From the NCBI RefSeq assembly GCF_014805625.2, contig NW_023998556.1, positions 382,707 to 446,706 of the forward strand: 64,000 bases of DNA, in the 5' to 3' direction. This DNA comes from Glossina fuscipes. Taxonomy: Eukaryota; Arthropoda; Insecta; Diptera; Glossinidae. Under the pieces are notes generated by a model, which was not told the DNA's origin, searched no databases, and was given only the letters and a program-made list of their open reading frames with translations. Made by a program: the position numbers and the translations under genes. This document shows, piece after piece, positions 46,130 to 58,100 of the stretch. Position 1 is the first letter of the stretch. The number at the start of each line of letters is the position of its first letter.

Positions 46130-48929
46130 TTATCTCTCATTTATCAAAATGTTAGGAACCTAAATTCAAAAATTCGTTTTACCTTCCTAAATTCAGTGAG
46201 CACGTAGTTTTCCTGTTTGGTCTTCACTGAAACTTGGGTGAAGACGGATCTACATTTGTCTGAACTTTTCCATAATTCGTTTCAAGTTTTCAGAAACGAT
46301 CGATTGTGTCGCAATGGTGGTAAGGTTTTAATTGCCATTTCTTCGGCAGTCTCCTCCTACTCATTTGAATTTCCAATTACTCCCGACGTTGAATTTATTG
46401 TCATTCGAGTGAAATTTCCTAATAAACACTTATATGTGACCTGCTCCTATATTCCCCGATATTGGGATATTCCCATATATAAGAAATAGGCAGCATTCAT
46501 TTGTGAAGTGGCCAAGCAATCTAAGCCTACTGATATAGTCATTGTGTTGGGTGGCTTCAATTTGCCTCAAGTCACTTGGTGTTACAGCGATAGTTCTGGC
46601 TCTTTGATTCCTACCTCAACATCTGATAGAACAGTTGTGTTCTTTAATGAATTACTTGATCATAATTTAGTTCAATACAATGGTACCCCTAACAGCAATG
46701 GTAGATTGCTTGATGTTTGCCTTGCCAATTTTCCTGAGATTTGCGTTAATCGTTGTCATCCGTTTAGTTTACGTGGGGATCCATATCACCCAGCATTGGG
46801 TATTTCCTTTCATTACAAGCATGTTGGTTCGTTGAACTTCTATAACGTTCCAAATTCAAATTTTACATATAAATTTTATGATTTCCATAAAATCAATGGT
46901 TCTATGCTAAAATCACATCTTTCTCATATTGTGCTTGATTTCTTAGTGGGAAGTATTGACAGGTTACTGTCGTCGTTCTACAATATATTAAATCAAGTTA
47001 TTTCTGCATCCGTTCCGATCAAGCAGTCCCGTCCTTGAAGTAAGTGTCCCCCGTGGTTTAATAAAACAAATAAATATTAGAAGAATAAAAAAACAAGGTT
47101 TTCAAAAAATTTTCGAAAAGTGGTTCTTCTTTCGACTATTTCGCTTACTCAGTGGCAAGGCATAAATTCAATACCTTCAACCGCCAATACTATTGCAGAT
47201 AACTTCAGTTTGTTAAATCCTGCTTGTTTGCTAATCCTAAATCCTTTTTTAAGTTCGTTAATTCCAAAAGAAAAATCTCCATAAATCCTTCGCATGTGTC
47301 TTTTAATGGCTCTGAGTCCTCGGATCTTTCTTTGCGGAATACTTCCGACAAAACTTGCCAATTTTGATTTATCAGCAAACTATTCATATCCGATTTCTAA
47401 TTTGATTTCAATTCCTAACTTTGTTATATCTGAAAATGACGTTTTTGAAGGATTGAGTTCTCTAAAATATAATTGTTCGCCTGGACCTGATGGAATCCCC
47501 TCATGTGTACTTCTATCTTGTGCTGGCGATCTATACGGTGTTATCTTTAAAATTTCTAACAAGTCCTTGAATTTAGGTGTTTTCCCTTTGTGTTGGAAGA
47601 CTGTTTTCTTATTCCTATTCACAAAAGTGGTAGTAGGCAACTTGTAGAGAACTACAGAGGCATTGCCAAGTTGAGTGTCTTACCTAAACTGTTCGAACGA
47701 ATTGTGGCTCAGCATGTAGCCTTTCCCATGAAATCGTATATTTCTCCTCTCCAACATGGTTTTCGAAAGGGAAGGTCTACAGTCACCAACTTGTTAGAGT
47801 TAACTTGTCATGTTTTCAAGGCTTTTTCTAGTGGCTCTCGCACTGATATCATATAGACTGACTTTAGCAAAGCGTTTGATTTGGTTAACCGTAGACTACT
47901 TATTTTTAAACTCCAAGCCTCTGGCTTACCTTTCTTCTTATTGGAATGGTAAAGCTCTTATCTGCATGGCAAATTATTCAGGGGTTTGTTTAACCTCATT
48001 ACCTCGGATGAATTCCCCGTGTACCTCAAGGTAGCCACTTAGGTCCCATTTTATTTAATTTTTACATCAATGATTTTCCCTCCGCGATTAAATTCAGCGA
48101 GATCTTAATGTATGCTGATGATGTGAAACTGTTTTCTTCCTTTTCCGTAGAATCGCAATCACCTCATCTTCAAAGCGATTTGAATAATTTGGTTGCATGG
48201 TGCTCTTTGAATCTCCTGAAGCTAAATCTAAATAAATGTAAGAAGCTTTTTTCTCAAGAAGGAAGTCGTTCATTACTCAGTATTGATTCGCTCAAGTTGG
48301 AGGACGTCGATTCGTTCACAGATTTAGGCGTTCAATTTGATTATAGGTTACGTTTCAATTTGCATATTGAACTCTCGTTAAGCAAAGCCAGGTTCGCGCT
48401 TGGTTTTATAAAGTGGTGGTCCAAAGAGCTTGATGATCCTTATATTACGAAAAGGCTTTACATGTGTTTGGTTAGACCCATACTCGAGTATGCCTCTGTT
48501 GTGTGGTCTCCTTCATATAGGTGCTCCGTAGATTCAATTGAATCTGTTCAAAAGCAATTCTTGTTGTTTGCCCTTAGGAATTTGGGTTGGGACCCGATTG
48601 CACCTCTTCCACCGTATAAAAATAGGTTGCTTCTGTTATCCTTACCGTCACTGGAGAAACGTAGATTTGTTCTTGCGGTTTGCTTCGTAATCAAATTAAT
48701 AAATGGTACAATTGACTCGCCCGCATTGCTTCTTGAGATAGGCTTTAATGTCCCTAACCGCTTCTCTAGGCACTTTATCTTGGTAAAACTTAGTCAATGT
48801 AAATATAATTGCGAACTCAGAGTTTTTTGCAAGAATCTAAATGATGTCTATCACTTATTCTCATTAACGGACTCTTTAAAGTCGATTAAAGCAACATTGC
48901 TTAATACGCGCGATTTACCTATGTCGTAA
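46130..48929 (+). pseudogene. CR1-like ORF2: endonuclease and reverse transcriptase, broken
   Basis: The endonuclease portion has FTETWVKTDLH and YVTCSYIPR, then IVLGGFNLPQVTW, where the catalytic GDFN is changed to GGFN (46549-46560). The reverse transcriptase has SPGPDGIPSCVL, ENYRGIAKLS, QHGFRKGRSTVTNL, TDFSKAFDLVN and MYADDVKLF (YADD at 48111-48122). The last 273 codons (48108-48929) are open and end in LLNTRDLPMS. Stops include TAG at 47854-47856 just before TDFSKAFD. There is no RNase H domain. The GGFN change and stops show it cannot act itself. Confidence 0.8.
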
Positions 48930-49399
48930 TTGAACTAACTTTTAACCTTAAAAAGTCATTATGAGTCGAAAATTAGTTGCTTCTGCATGTTTGCGATGGC
49001 TTAGCGGTTCACTTGCAATTTGGTCCTGTACTGGTTGTGGGTGTGGCTCTATGCTAGTTGTGTACATGCTTTTTCCCTTTTTTTTTCCTTCTTATTTGAT
49101 TTATTGTACTTATACTAAGGTTTAATGTTAATTAATTTAAGATTTACTTTAAAAGTCAATTGAACTCGACCGCCAATTTGTTTTAGTTGAGTTTCTTGTA
49201 TAAATGGAATAAATAAATAAATTGAGAGGAGCGACAATTTACAGGAAAGGTATATTTTTTGCTTTCTATAAGTTTTCTTAACAGTCTTCTTTCCATATAT
49301 CTGCTGTTAGCTTTTTCTAAGTATTCCGTTTCCAATATTTGGTCTTTGCTCACGTGGTTTGTCCTTGTGCTTGTATGCATTTTTATTGATTAGCTTTTG

Positions 49400-51780
49400 G
49401 TTAGTATTTATAATTTTCCAGCTGTTGCCCTTAATTTGAGTCCAACAGGAAACCACGAGAACAAGGGGATCGCTTTCCCAAATGTTTTAAATAAGAATAA
49501 AATCTCCTCCTTCCCTTCTAAACCACCTTGGCCCTGACGATTTACGAACACAAGCAGAGTCCTACGATTTTTTCTCCTATTCAAAATCCTTCTCCACTGA
49601 TCTCCGAAAACTGTACTACGAGTAATGTGACCTTAACGATACTCCTTAAACCTATATTTGTGTCGAGATATGGAACTAATACATCACCCGAACACATTAA
49701 AAGTTATAATTCTAAGAAATTTCTATCAATCATTCTAAATCGAGTCAGCATTTTCGAGAAATCGGAACTTTCAACTCCTCTATAGGTCGAATTTGTTGCC
49801 ATTTGAATGAAAGTTTGTAACAAACTTGATTTGTTTTTAAATATCCTTTGATTTCCTTTTTTTATGTAAAACGAGCTACGCTTATTCGCGACATCATTGA
49901 AGTATCAAAACCTGCTACAGTGTTCGATGACTTTAGCTTACCGCACATCGCAACGGTTTTTCACGCATTGTTTGCAACGATAATTCACGCTACATGGTTC
50001 TTACCACGTATCTAATATGTTTATCAGTCAAATATTTGATATGAACCTTCTTCAGCATAATGTGGCTGCCAATTGTAATGAAATATGCTTAGATAATAGT
50101 TGTAAAAATTTTGCTAAAATAGTTGTAAATCGCTTTTCACCTTTCGGTTTACGTGAGGATTTACACTATCCAGGATTTAGCGTATGCATCCTCTGCGAGT
50201 GCTAGTTCAGTGTACCACGCTACTCCCCCAAATACACATTGCTCAAAATTCTTTTGTCAATCAATATCTGTATTCTTGAAATGTAAAAACCCTAATATTA
50301 TCGTTTTATAAGAAATTAAACTCAGGTACCTTCTCGAGCGTTTCGATCAGACAACCCTTCGATGACGATGAATTGCAATACTTATTGGACGAAAATGCAA
50401 CTCAAACTCTCAAAGCAATTTCGTATGGCTTACCAATTGATGAATCAACTGTTTCGGGATGTTTGCAAACGATGCGAAAGATCCAAGAGGAGGGAAAATG
50501 GCTACAATATGAATTGATTGAAATTGCTGTTTTGAACTGTTTCAAAATCGCGGTTTTAATGTTTGCCGGGCAAGAAAGGAAGAGTTTTCTTTGACCAATT
50601 TTAATCGGCCACGATAAACCCCAAGTGCAAAAAGTCATAGGTTAGTCCACGAGATCCATCCACATCGACACCGAAGTGAAATATTTATGACCACAAACTC
50701 TTGCTGTCCATATTATGGAATTAGCAAGGTCTAGCGTATTACGAGTGCGAAATGGGTTGAAAATGACAGAAAATATTTTGAATATATATTGTACCAATTT
50801 GTTTCCCTTTTTCAAGTGAAAAAGATCAAAATAGATGCAAGTAATGCAAAGTGGGATTTCGCATGACTACTTCAAATGCTCTACGGTGAAGAGTAAATTT
50901 AATTGTAACAATCACAAAAACTATTGCAGTTATCTGCAAAAGATAAAATCTTCACTACGTACTAACCCAACTCATTTTGTTGTGTTTTTACGTTTCCAGC
51001 AGAGAATTAAATTGTCAAGTTGGGAACTGACACAGTGACGTATAAGGTTTAAGTTAATAAAAGTATAATTGCGTGCCAGACAAAAGCTTTGCAATTTTAT
51101 ATCAATTATTTTAAATCTTTCGTTAAAGTCTTATCTTCATAATACCTCCTTCCGAGTTCTTTTCAAATCAATTGCATTCGATGAACTTGCCGTGACATCA
51201 GCCAAAATAGCCATTTAGGAATCTCGCTATTTTTCCTGTACATTGATGAGCTTCAATCGGTGATTAAGTCAGCCCATATCTTAAGGTAGGCGGCATACGT
51301 GAAGTTCTTCTCTTCCTTTACATCGAAAACGCACTTCTGTTTTCTTCAATTCGATTTACATAATTTGGTTACATGGCGCTCATATAACTTTATGATACTA
51401 TACTTAAAAAAATGCAAGAACTTATATTTCCCAAGGAGGAACCCGTTTGCCACTTAGTATTTCATCTATTCACAAAAAGGTTACGGCTCAAACTGCACGT
51501 TGAGTTCTCCATTAATAAAGTTAGGTCAGCGCTCGGCTTTATTAAGTGGCCATTCACGAGTTTCACCACCTCGTCGTAACAAACAAATCATGCAGGAGCT
51601 TGGTGAGCTCCATACTTGAATTTGCCTCGGTCGTGCGGTCTCCTTCCGATAAGTGTCACGGTAACTCAATAGAATCACTTCAGAAGCAATTCTTGCTTTT
51701 CGCCCTTACAAATTTGGGTTGACATCCAACACGCCATCTCTCTGCAAATTCCTTATGTCTCTCTAAATATAGACCAACGA
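49400..51780 (+). mobile_element. decayed second CR1-like copy, interrupted
   Basis: Pieces occur in element order after the long copy: the ORF1 C-terminal module (49528-49785, PIFVSRYGTNTSPEHIKSYN), the endonuclease (50017-50205, LLQHNVAANCNEICLDNSCK and VVNRFSPFGLRED), and the reverse-transcriptase C-terminal part (about 51150-51780, including FISFSINKVRSALGFIK-like and QKQFLLFALTNLG-like reading). It is much more diverged than the copy at 44671-49222, so it is older. A mariner fragment lies in the middle. Confidence 0.6.
50330..50800 (+). mobile_element. mariner transposase fragment inside the CR1 copy
   Basis: The frame 50373-50594, with its upstream extension, reads QPFDDDELQYLLDENATQTL, STVSGCLQTMRKIQEEGKWL and QERKSFL. 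This matches the second helix-turn-helix and linker of a mauritiana/irritans-type mariner transposase (FxDxELxxLLDEDxxQTQxELA ... ISxRLxAMGxIQKxGxWVPxEL). No TIRs or catalytic Asp motifs are readable. Its position between endonuclease and reverse-transcriptase pieces of a CR1 copy indicates a nested insertion. Confidence 0.65.
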
Positions 51781-51789
51781 GCGGACAAT

Positions 51790-52520
51790 ATCTACTTACC
51801 GGACGGGCTGACTTTACGCCTTAAGACCCTCTTTACCTTGCCTTATCACCGGTCTCCGTCAGCCCATGAGCTTCAATGGGAAATACCCGAATCCTCCCGT
51901 CCCGACAACCCGTGAGCTATTTTCCGCTAAAGAGAGTTAAAGTTTATTTAATGCATTTCTAGAGTTATATATTAGCAAAAGAAAATTCGTTATCAGTGTT
52001 TTGATATTAATGAAATGATCGTTGCTACATTTGCTTTATATTTCTTTTGTAAAACTATATTTATATATATACATAAACTCTTTTTGTTTTTTTGTTTTGT
52101 GGCAACACTAAATATATGAATTTATTCTTTGTATTGTAAATTGTCTAAGGCATTTCCTATGGCAATTTCTAAAAAAATTAAATTAAAATATACAATAGCC
52201 TTACCTTTCTCTCTCACACATAACTTTTGAACTCTAATACGTTTATTGATGGGAGCAACAAAAATGTTCACCAATCTTCTTGAAGGTTGGAAAAACAACC
52301 CTTTAAACGCAATATTTAACAACAATATTGTTTTACGTTCGCATATTTCCCTTTTAAATAATTTATTCAAAAAATTTAAAGTTTTCCTTTCATCCAAACA
52401 CTAATTTAATTTAAGAAAAAATAGTATTTTTATTAATATTTTCATAATCAATTTTAAAAATATTCTTAAATTCTTGACAATAATAGCTGTTGCTTTGTTA
52501 GTTTCATTCCAGATGCGGTT
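51790..52520. other. AT-rich stretch, no supported gene
   Basis: A 91-codon minus frame (52397-52122) is Lys/Phe-rich with no motif. Nothing is supported. Confidence 0.45.
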
Positions 52521-52522
52521 TT

Positions 52523-52643
52523 TAACGTATATATGGAGCCGATAGACTGTGTTGCTAGTGCTCAATGTCTTTTTTTAGTCTAAGAATTCATTTCATTAGT
52601 CTAAAATTAATATAATAATAATAATAATAATAACGTATATATG
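52523..52643 (+). mobile_element. 95-bp 3'-only insertion of the I-clade element
   Basis: 52536-52630 matches the last about 95 bp of the element at 15992-21601 in sense orientation (gagccgatagactgtgttgc ... attcatttcattagtc) and ends in (TAA)n. It is flanked by the duplication taacgtatatatg at 52523-52535 and 52631-52643 (the first base of the right copy may belong to the TAA run). It is a second independent 5'-truncated insertion. Confidence 0.88.
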
Positions 52644-52649
52644 TGCAAA

Positions 52650-53880
52650 TTTGTAAATACGCATGGATAAATGTCACCTTAAATGTCATATACATAATCA
52701 CACCCTTCCTAAAATGTGTAAGTGCAAGCGCAAAGGTATATTATGAAAGATGTATAGACAATATAAGAATAAAATATATTCAGAAAACATATAAAATATA
52801 TGTAAATAGGAAATGGAAACAAAATAGTATACTTGATTACAAAATATGGCAACCAATCGTAAGTGTGTGTGATACGGTGGATAACTCAACAATATTGAAT
52901 CGAAAGCTGTTATTTTATGTAGAAAGAGGTAAAAATCACCGGTCGCAGATTGAAAATCGCTTCTACTTCCTGTGGCGCTCGTAATTGTACATTTGCATGC
53001 TATTTATTGTTTGCACAAGCCAGACCACGGTATGATGGTTGACTATAGCATTTAGTTTACGGTTTGTGCTATTGAACGGTTGAATACAGAGTATAGTTAT
53101 TTTAATTATAGTTATTTTATTTACTATTTTTCAGAAAACACTGATCAGATGAATCTGGACTGCGTTCCTTCTTTTACTTGGTGGCATTGTCGTCCAAATC
53201 TTTCAATGTTCAGTACAGTAAGGTGCATCTTTGCAAGCCCAATTTTTTATGACAAACGTGTCTAACGTATAATGTCTACATCCTTCCTATTTGTCTATAG
53301 AAATCTATTAACTGAATTAAATTTTGTGGCAAATCAAAAACTAAACGAGTATCGCTCATGCCCCTGCATCGTTCTACACCCAACCCGCCTATGGTTTTCT
53401 TCGCCCAATGACGTCTATTGAAAACTCCGAACTTGAGTCCGAAGGCCTCTAAACTACTTTCGTTTCAAATTTTTTTTTTTTTGCTTTGCATTAATTCTTT
53501 TATTCTAACTATATACTAAGTTTTACATATAAGAGAAATAACTCCTTTTCTTTTATAAAATATAATGCATATATAAGGCTCGTTTCTACAGAATATAATT
53601 ACATAACTCATAAATACATATAAATAAATCGGGGCACTGCTTGTGGGGCGGTGTATTTAAATCTATCCATATGCGTAAGCCAACCCATCCAGCAGTTGAT
53701 AACGTTATGTCTGAAGAACAAGTTAATCTTTTTATAATTCTTAAAAATTTGGTTTTGCTATATAACCCTTCGCCGTTAAGCATTGTTGAGACAGCCTTAA
53801 AGCCGGCCATCTACTAAGCCTACTTGCATCACCGAAGGCTAACTGCAAAAACGGCGTGTTTAAATATTTATTATAAAACT
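52650..53880. other. AT-rich stretch, no supported gene
   Basis: Frames are short and Lys/Tyr-rich (52643-52984) or hydrophobic; none has motifs. Nothing is supported. Confidence 0.45.
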
Positions 53881-53899
53881 CCTCTCCGTGCTGTATTTC

Positions 53900-54849
53900 T
53901 CCTATGATTTAAAGAGGCAAACAAAAACACTCGCAAATATTCTAAATCTTCCGCATCGCTTACCAAGAAATCTAATCGTGCTAAACCGCCCACAAACAAG
54001 CTCTTGCCTGACTCCATGCGAATACCGCGTGGTGATCTGTTATCATTCGTTTCGGTTGGATTCGTCTTTCATCTTCCGATGTTAGAAGACTGGTAATTTG
54101 ATCAGGATTCATTACGCCAGGAGTGCCGTAAAGCCACTTGCCCGCTTTGCAGATTTTGCTGCGCTCATCTAAAGTTGTGATTGGCCTTACATCAAGGCTC
54201 ATTAAAAATGCGTCATTAATTTCGCTAGAAAATTGGTGTACAAAAGTGGATCCAACTTCTCCTTTGGGAGTTAAATCGGTCAAAGTTGTAGCTTTCTTCG
54301 ATTTTCCTTTAAACAGTTTAGCTTCCCTTTTAATCGAGCTTGCTGATAGTAAACGTTTAACCGTTTCATAAACTCTGATATCTGATGGTCGATATATAGG
54401 AAGTTTCAACACTTGGAGTGTAGTGCCTGGCCAGGGACATGTGGTAGCTCTAGGTATTACGTCTGCATTTCCTGGACGACTGTAATCGGAGTTGAGAAAG
54501 TTGTTCAAAAGAGAACTCTTTACCAAGTTTGTACAGCCTACTAGATAAACGTCACCGAAAAGTTCAGTTCAAAAATATCGTATGATTCCAATAGAATATA
54601 CATATACATGTACAGGCCCGTCGTCACCTTTATAGGCCCAAATTTTTTGCAATTGTTCGATATGGAACTACTATTATTACAGCCAAAGCAAATACATTTT
54701 GAATACGAGCTATTGTCTCCACGTAAAATTGTAGAGTGACTTCCATCTAATTCTATATCGTAGTACTTAAGGAAATGGCCTCGCTGGCAAATAACTGATT
54801 TAAGCTCGGTTTCAGTTCGCCCTCTGAAAATCTCTAAGGGTAAAAGACC
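53900..54849 (-). pseudogene. NOA1: NOA1 (mitochondrial circularly permuted GTPase) pseudogene
   Basis: NOA1 is a mitochondrial YqeH-type GTPase needed for mitoribosome assembly. The minus strand reads, in order: LLPLEIFRGRTETELKSVIC then QRGHFLKYYDIELDG (the zinc-region CQRCHxLKYY, with the second Cys changed to Gly); a Cys-rich stretch; DVYLVGCTNLVKSSLLNNFL (G1 motif, the essential Gly of GKS replaced by Val); RATTCPWPGTTLQVLKLPIY; SLDVRPITTLDERSKICKAG; KWLYGTPGVMNPDQITSLLT. Near 54045 the frame shifts, and RMESGKSLFVGGLARLDFL continues the C-terminal domain. The switch and G4 regions between the zinc part and G1 are missing, consistent with deletion. Broken G1, frameshift and deletion make a pseudogene. 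No splice-free poly-A tail is seen. Confidence 0.82.
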
Positions 54850-56430
54850 TTTACAAGAACATCCTTACTAATAAGTGGGCATTTGAAAGAAAAAAAGGAA
54901 GATTTTTATGCTTGCCTGGTTAAGTATGTTCCTGACAATGAGAACGGTTTGCATTAACCTTTAGTGCATTCCTATAAAGCCATCCAAGGGTATTGTTTAA
55001 CTTTTGCGAAAGTTCCATTATCACTCGTTTGTGCAGTTGTACTTTGGGCGCATTGCTCAAATCAAGGGAAAAGTGCAACTTTACTGTTCAGCGAATCTAG
55101 CGTTGAGGTAACTCTTGAGCTTTAAACAACAATCCAATGGTTTACCATTTTTCATTCCACATTTGGCTGCGGCTTAGATTTTCTCTCTGTGACTCCCTTC
55201 TTGGCGACGTTAGCAATGCTTTGACGAGATATTCACAGTTTTCCAGAATAAGACATAATCCCTTCTCATGACTTTCACTCAATAATTCCCCATAATTTTC
55301 TAAAAAGAAAGTTTGTCAAACTAAAAATGCAGAAGGGAGCTGCTTGAAAGTACAAGTGAAATAAATCGGTTGCTCATTATTAATTGAAATTTCTATTTCC
55401 AGAATACGCACACACACTGTTCGTTGACTTGAAGATTGAAAAAAGTGTGAGCTTTCTTTTTCTGCTTTCATGACTACACTTCGGAACGTTTTTGAGTGAA
55501 TGAATTTCAGACAGAGAATTTATCATCTGGTGCCGAAAAACCAAAATTGGCTCCTTATCGTCTGGCACGGTTTTCCACACCATCCTTGAGATACCGCAGT
55601 AAAGTAAAGTTATATGGCAGAGGCTTAGAATATACGACGTTATATCGAAAAGTCATAAACTAAATTTTCACCGATATAAAGAAGAAAGGAAAAGCAGGCA
55701 GTTAAGTGGCTGCTAATCAACAAGCGCGCACAAACATTTTTCCCATAGCATATATTCTATTCTATTAGCCTATAGAATGTTTTGATTAAAGTTGTACACT
55801 ATTCATATTTAGAAAAATGATGACAACCCAATAACATGCACATAATTTCTTAAGCATGTGCATGGACAAACGCGCTACTATTACAAACAAATGTCCGTAA
55901 TGTATAATTTTAAATACACATGCTGAAAAAAGACAAAATCATTATGTGTATAAAATCGAACATTTCATTAGCAACATTATTACAACATTTTACCTTTACG
56001 GTCTGGTGTATACGGAGAGAACCGGTTTTTGGCGAATTTCGAGGTAATGTCCCCTGACCAGGGTAATGAAATTAGGTTTTTCTGATAGGTTTTAGCATTT
56101 TTCGCGACATACCAAAAATCTGCAGTTTAAAAATGGTTATACCGATTGTAACATTGCATTCTTTCAGTATTTGTAACGTACTTTTGCATGAGATTTACTA
56201 GCAATAACTAAGCATTTTTGGTTTTGACTTCGTAATTAGCGGCTTAGTATGTTTTATACGTACGTTTGCTAAGATTATTTAATTTTAATACTTATTTCAC
56301 TTTATTCTTGTTTACTTCGCAATAAATTGTAACTTAGCAAAGGCATTTATAGCAAAGATACGATGGATCTTTTTAACGTAAAGTGAAAAATGAGAACGTA
56401 AGTAAGAAATTTGGAAGTGAATTCATATAA
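54850..56430. other. unassigned stretch
   Basis: No gene is supported. A minus frame 55583-55380 is unremarkable. The segment next to the NOA1 pseudogene (54850-55330) may be further gene-derived sequence, but no NOA1 motif is readable there. Confidence 0.4.
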
Positions 56431-56439
56431 TGTTGTAAT

Positions 56440-57420
56440 TACCTTAGAATGCGGACGCGTTCCAATCAATTGACTCCCTGATGTTTCTGCCTGTTAGCAG
56501 CGTAAACAGTACGAATGCCAGTAAATTAAATCGGATCATACCGCTACTGCATGATCCTGCTGTCCTGAAAAAGGCAAGCCGTACCACCACTGTTGCCTGC
56601 ACGCGCTTGCCTCGTCCCAACATGTGCTTATCCATTGCTGAGTAAAACACATTATAGGCTTGGTCGAACGCCACGTCGACCTCTCAATTCAGCAATTTAG
56701 CTGCTCACGGATGTAGCGCGCTATTCCCAATGCCGCGAGCAGCCGCAGATATCTCTTTTCGTGGTACTTAAGTTCCAGTAAGCACCTCCCCATCGAGCCC
56801 GAATGGTGTGTACTCTTCTTTGGTCTCTTCCTCAATTTCGTATCTCACCCCGTTGATGAGGAGGTAATCGTTTTTTTTTTTTTACTCTTCTTTTATATCA
56901 GAACACCTACAGGTTCCTCAGACGATTGTACAATTGCACAATCTCCACAGCCGATCTGGTTCTCTTCCGTTTTGCCAAACACATTCTCAGGAAGAACGCC
57001 TCAAGTAGGTCCTGGTTTACCCTGTATGACGCGAAAGTTGTACCAGGGCAAGCCTTCACCAAATCTTCCATCAAGCAGGTGAAATTTGTAATCGTCGTTT
57101 TTGTTGCGATAGCTAGGGCGTCCTTCTCAAAAACTCTTATGAGGTAGTCGCTAACTTTATGGAGTTCGCCTTTGAGGTCCTCCCAATTTCGGTCCGATAT
57201 GGAGTTCCGATGAACTTGCCGTCATCGTGAAGATCCCACATGTGCGCTCGGCGATCTCGGGGTCGTTTCTGAAAACGTCATTATTAATTGCCGCTTGTAG
57301 CGAGGCTGGCTGAAAAATTTATACCAATTCATTTGTGTTGCGCGGTGCTGTGACCGATTATACATCACCTCTCCGGGCCCAGAAGGGAGAAGTGGGCGGG
57401 ACTGTTTTGTAAAATTTTGC
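56440..57420 (-). mobile_element. P-superfamily transposon remnant, minus-strand copy
   Basis: Minus-strand reading gives NWYKFFSQPRYKRQ, DYLLINGVRYEIEEE, RYLRLLAALGIARYIREQLN and YNVFYSAMDKHMLGRGKRVQ, ending RFNLLAFVLFTLLTGRNIRE then a stop at 56444. The same blocks occur in the remnant at 13950-15019 and the copy at 58570-59370. Stops and frameshifts are present. It is arranged head-to-head with the plus-strand copy, so the pair forms a long imperfect inverted repeat around 57430-58560. Confidence 0.55.
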
Positions 57421-57539
57421 AATTATATCATGGTCGTATTGTTGTTTGCTGCTCTCAATTTTTGCTTTGTATCATTTCAGGCGGTGTAAATAGCCGTGGA
57501 TTAGAAATACTCCAGCAGGTAACGAGCGTACTGCTTCCT

Positions 57540-58100
57540 AATAGGGGAGACTTCTAACGCAGACGACAGCACGCGAGTTTAATCCAACCTCCTTCATCAG
57601 TTTCAAATTGTTTTGTAGTAGTCCTACATCTAAATTCCCGCGTGTGGAGGAGTGGACACTCATTATAATATTGAAAGCCGTCATCAGGCTTCTTACGGTG
57701 AAGACGAAGACCGTTTTGTAGGCGATTCAATGCCGGAAAGTCAAAGGTACACAAGAGCTGGCGGGACCAACGATCTGACATCCCGATGTCGGAAAGCCGA
57801 AGACAATAGGCTTCGCGCCATCGAAGTGATAGCACCCTGCTCTGCGCCAGCAACAGGCTCTGCGGCCACTTTTCGAACCAAACTAATCCAGCAGCAGAAA
57901 ACACAACTGCAGCAGCACAGCACTGCGCCATACCGAAGCCGTCACCGACTGGCCGGAGAGGCGTGTCACAAGGCACTCTTCTTTCCCCCCGAAGAACGGA
58001 GGATCTGTGAGGACACAAAGTCGTCCCTGGTTGTGGCCTCACGGGCTCTCAGTCTCTGGCTGGGGAGAGAGGGAGTCCTACAGAGTAAGCTAGCATAAGA
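57540..58100 (+). other. GC-richer block with overlapping long frames, unidentified
   Basis: This block is richer in G and C than its surroundings and is open on both strands: 57652-58098 (+, 148 codons, Gln/Arg/Ala-rich) and 58042-57554 (-, 162 codons). I recognise neither. The GC content alone makes long frames more likely. It may be the internal or terminal part of an LTR element together with the next feature. Confidence 0.3.

Larger units (their letters stand above)
44671..49222 (+). mobile_element. CR1-like non-LTR retrotransposon, near full length
   Basis: This is the longest copy of the most frequent family in the window. The probable 5' end is near 44671 (cagtttggcaactctg); the 3' end is an aaataaataaat run at 49208-49222. 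ORF1 has a PHD-like zinc finger and ORF2 has endonuclease and reverse transcriptase without RNase H. PHD fingers in ORF1 are known from CR1-like elements. Stops and frameshifts occur throughout. I could not find a target duplication, which fits the CR1 clade but leaves the 5' boundary approximate. Confidence 0.8.

Noticed and set aside
57554..58042. 162-codon minus-strand frame in the GC-richer block
   Set aside because: The opposite strand is also open for 148 codons, as expected by chance in GC-richer DNA, and neither translation shows a motif.
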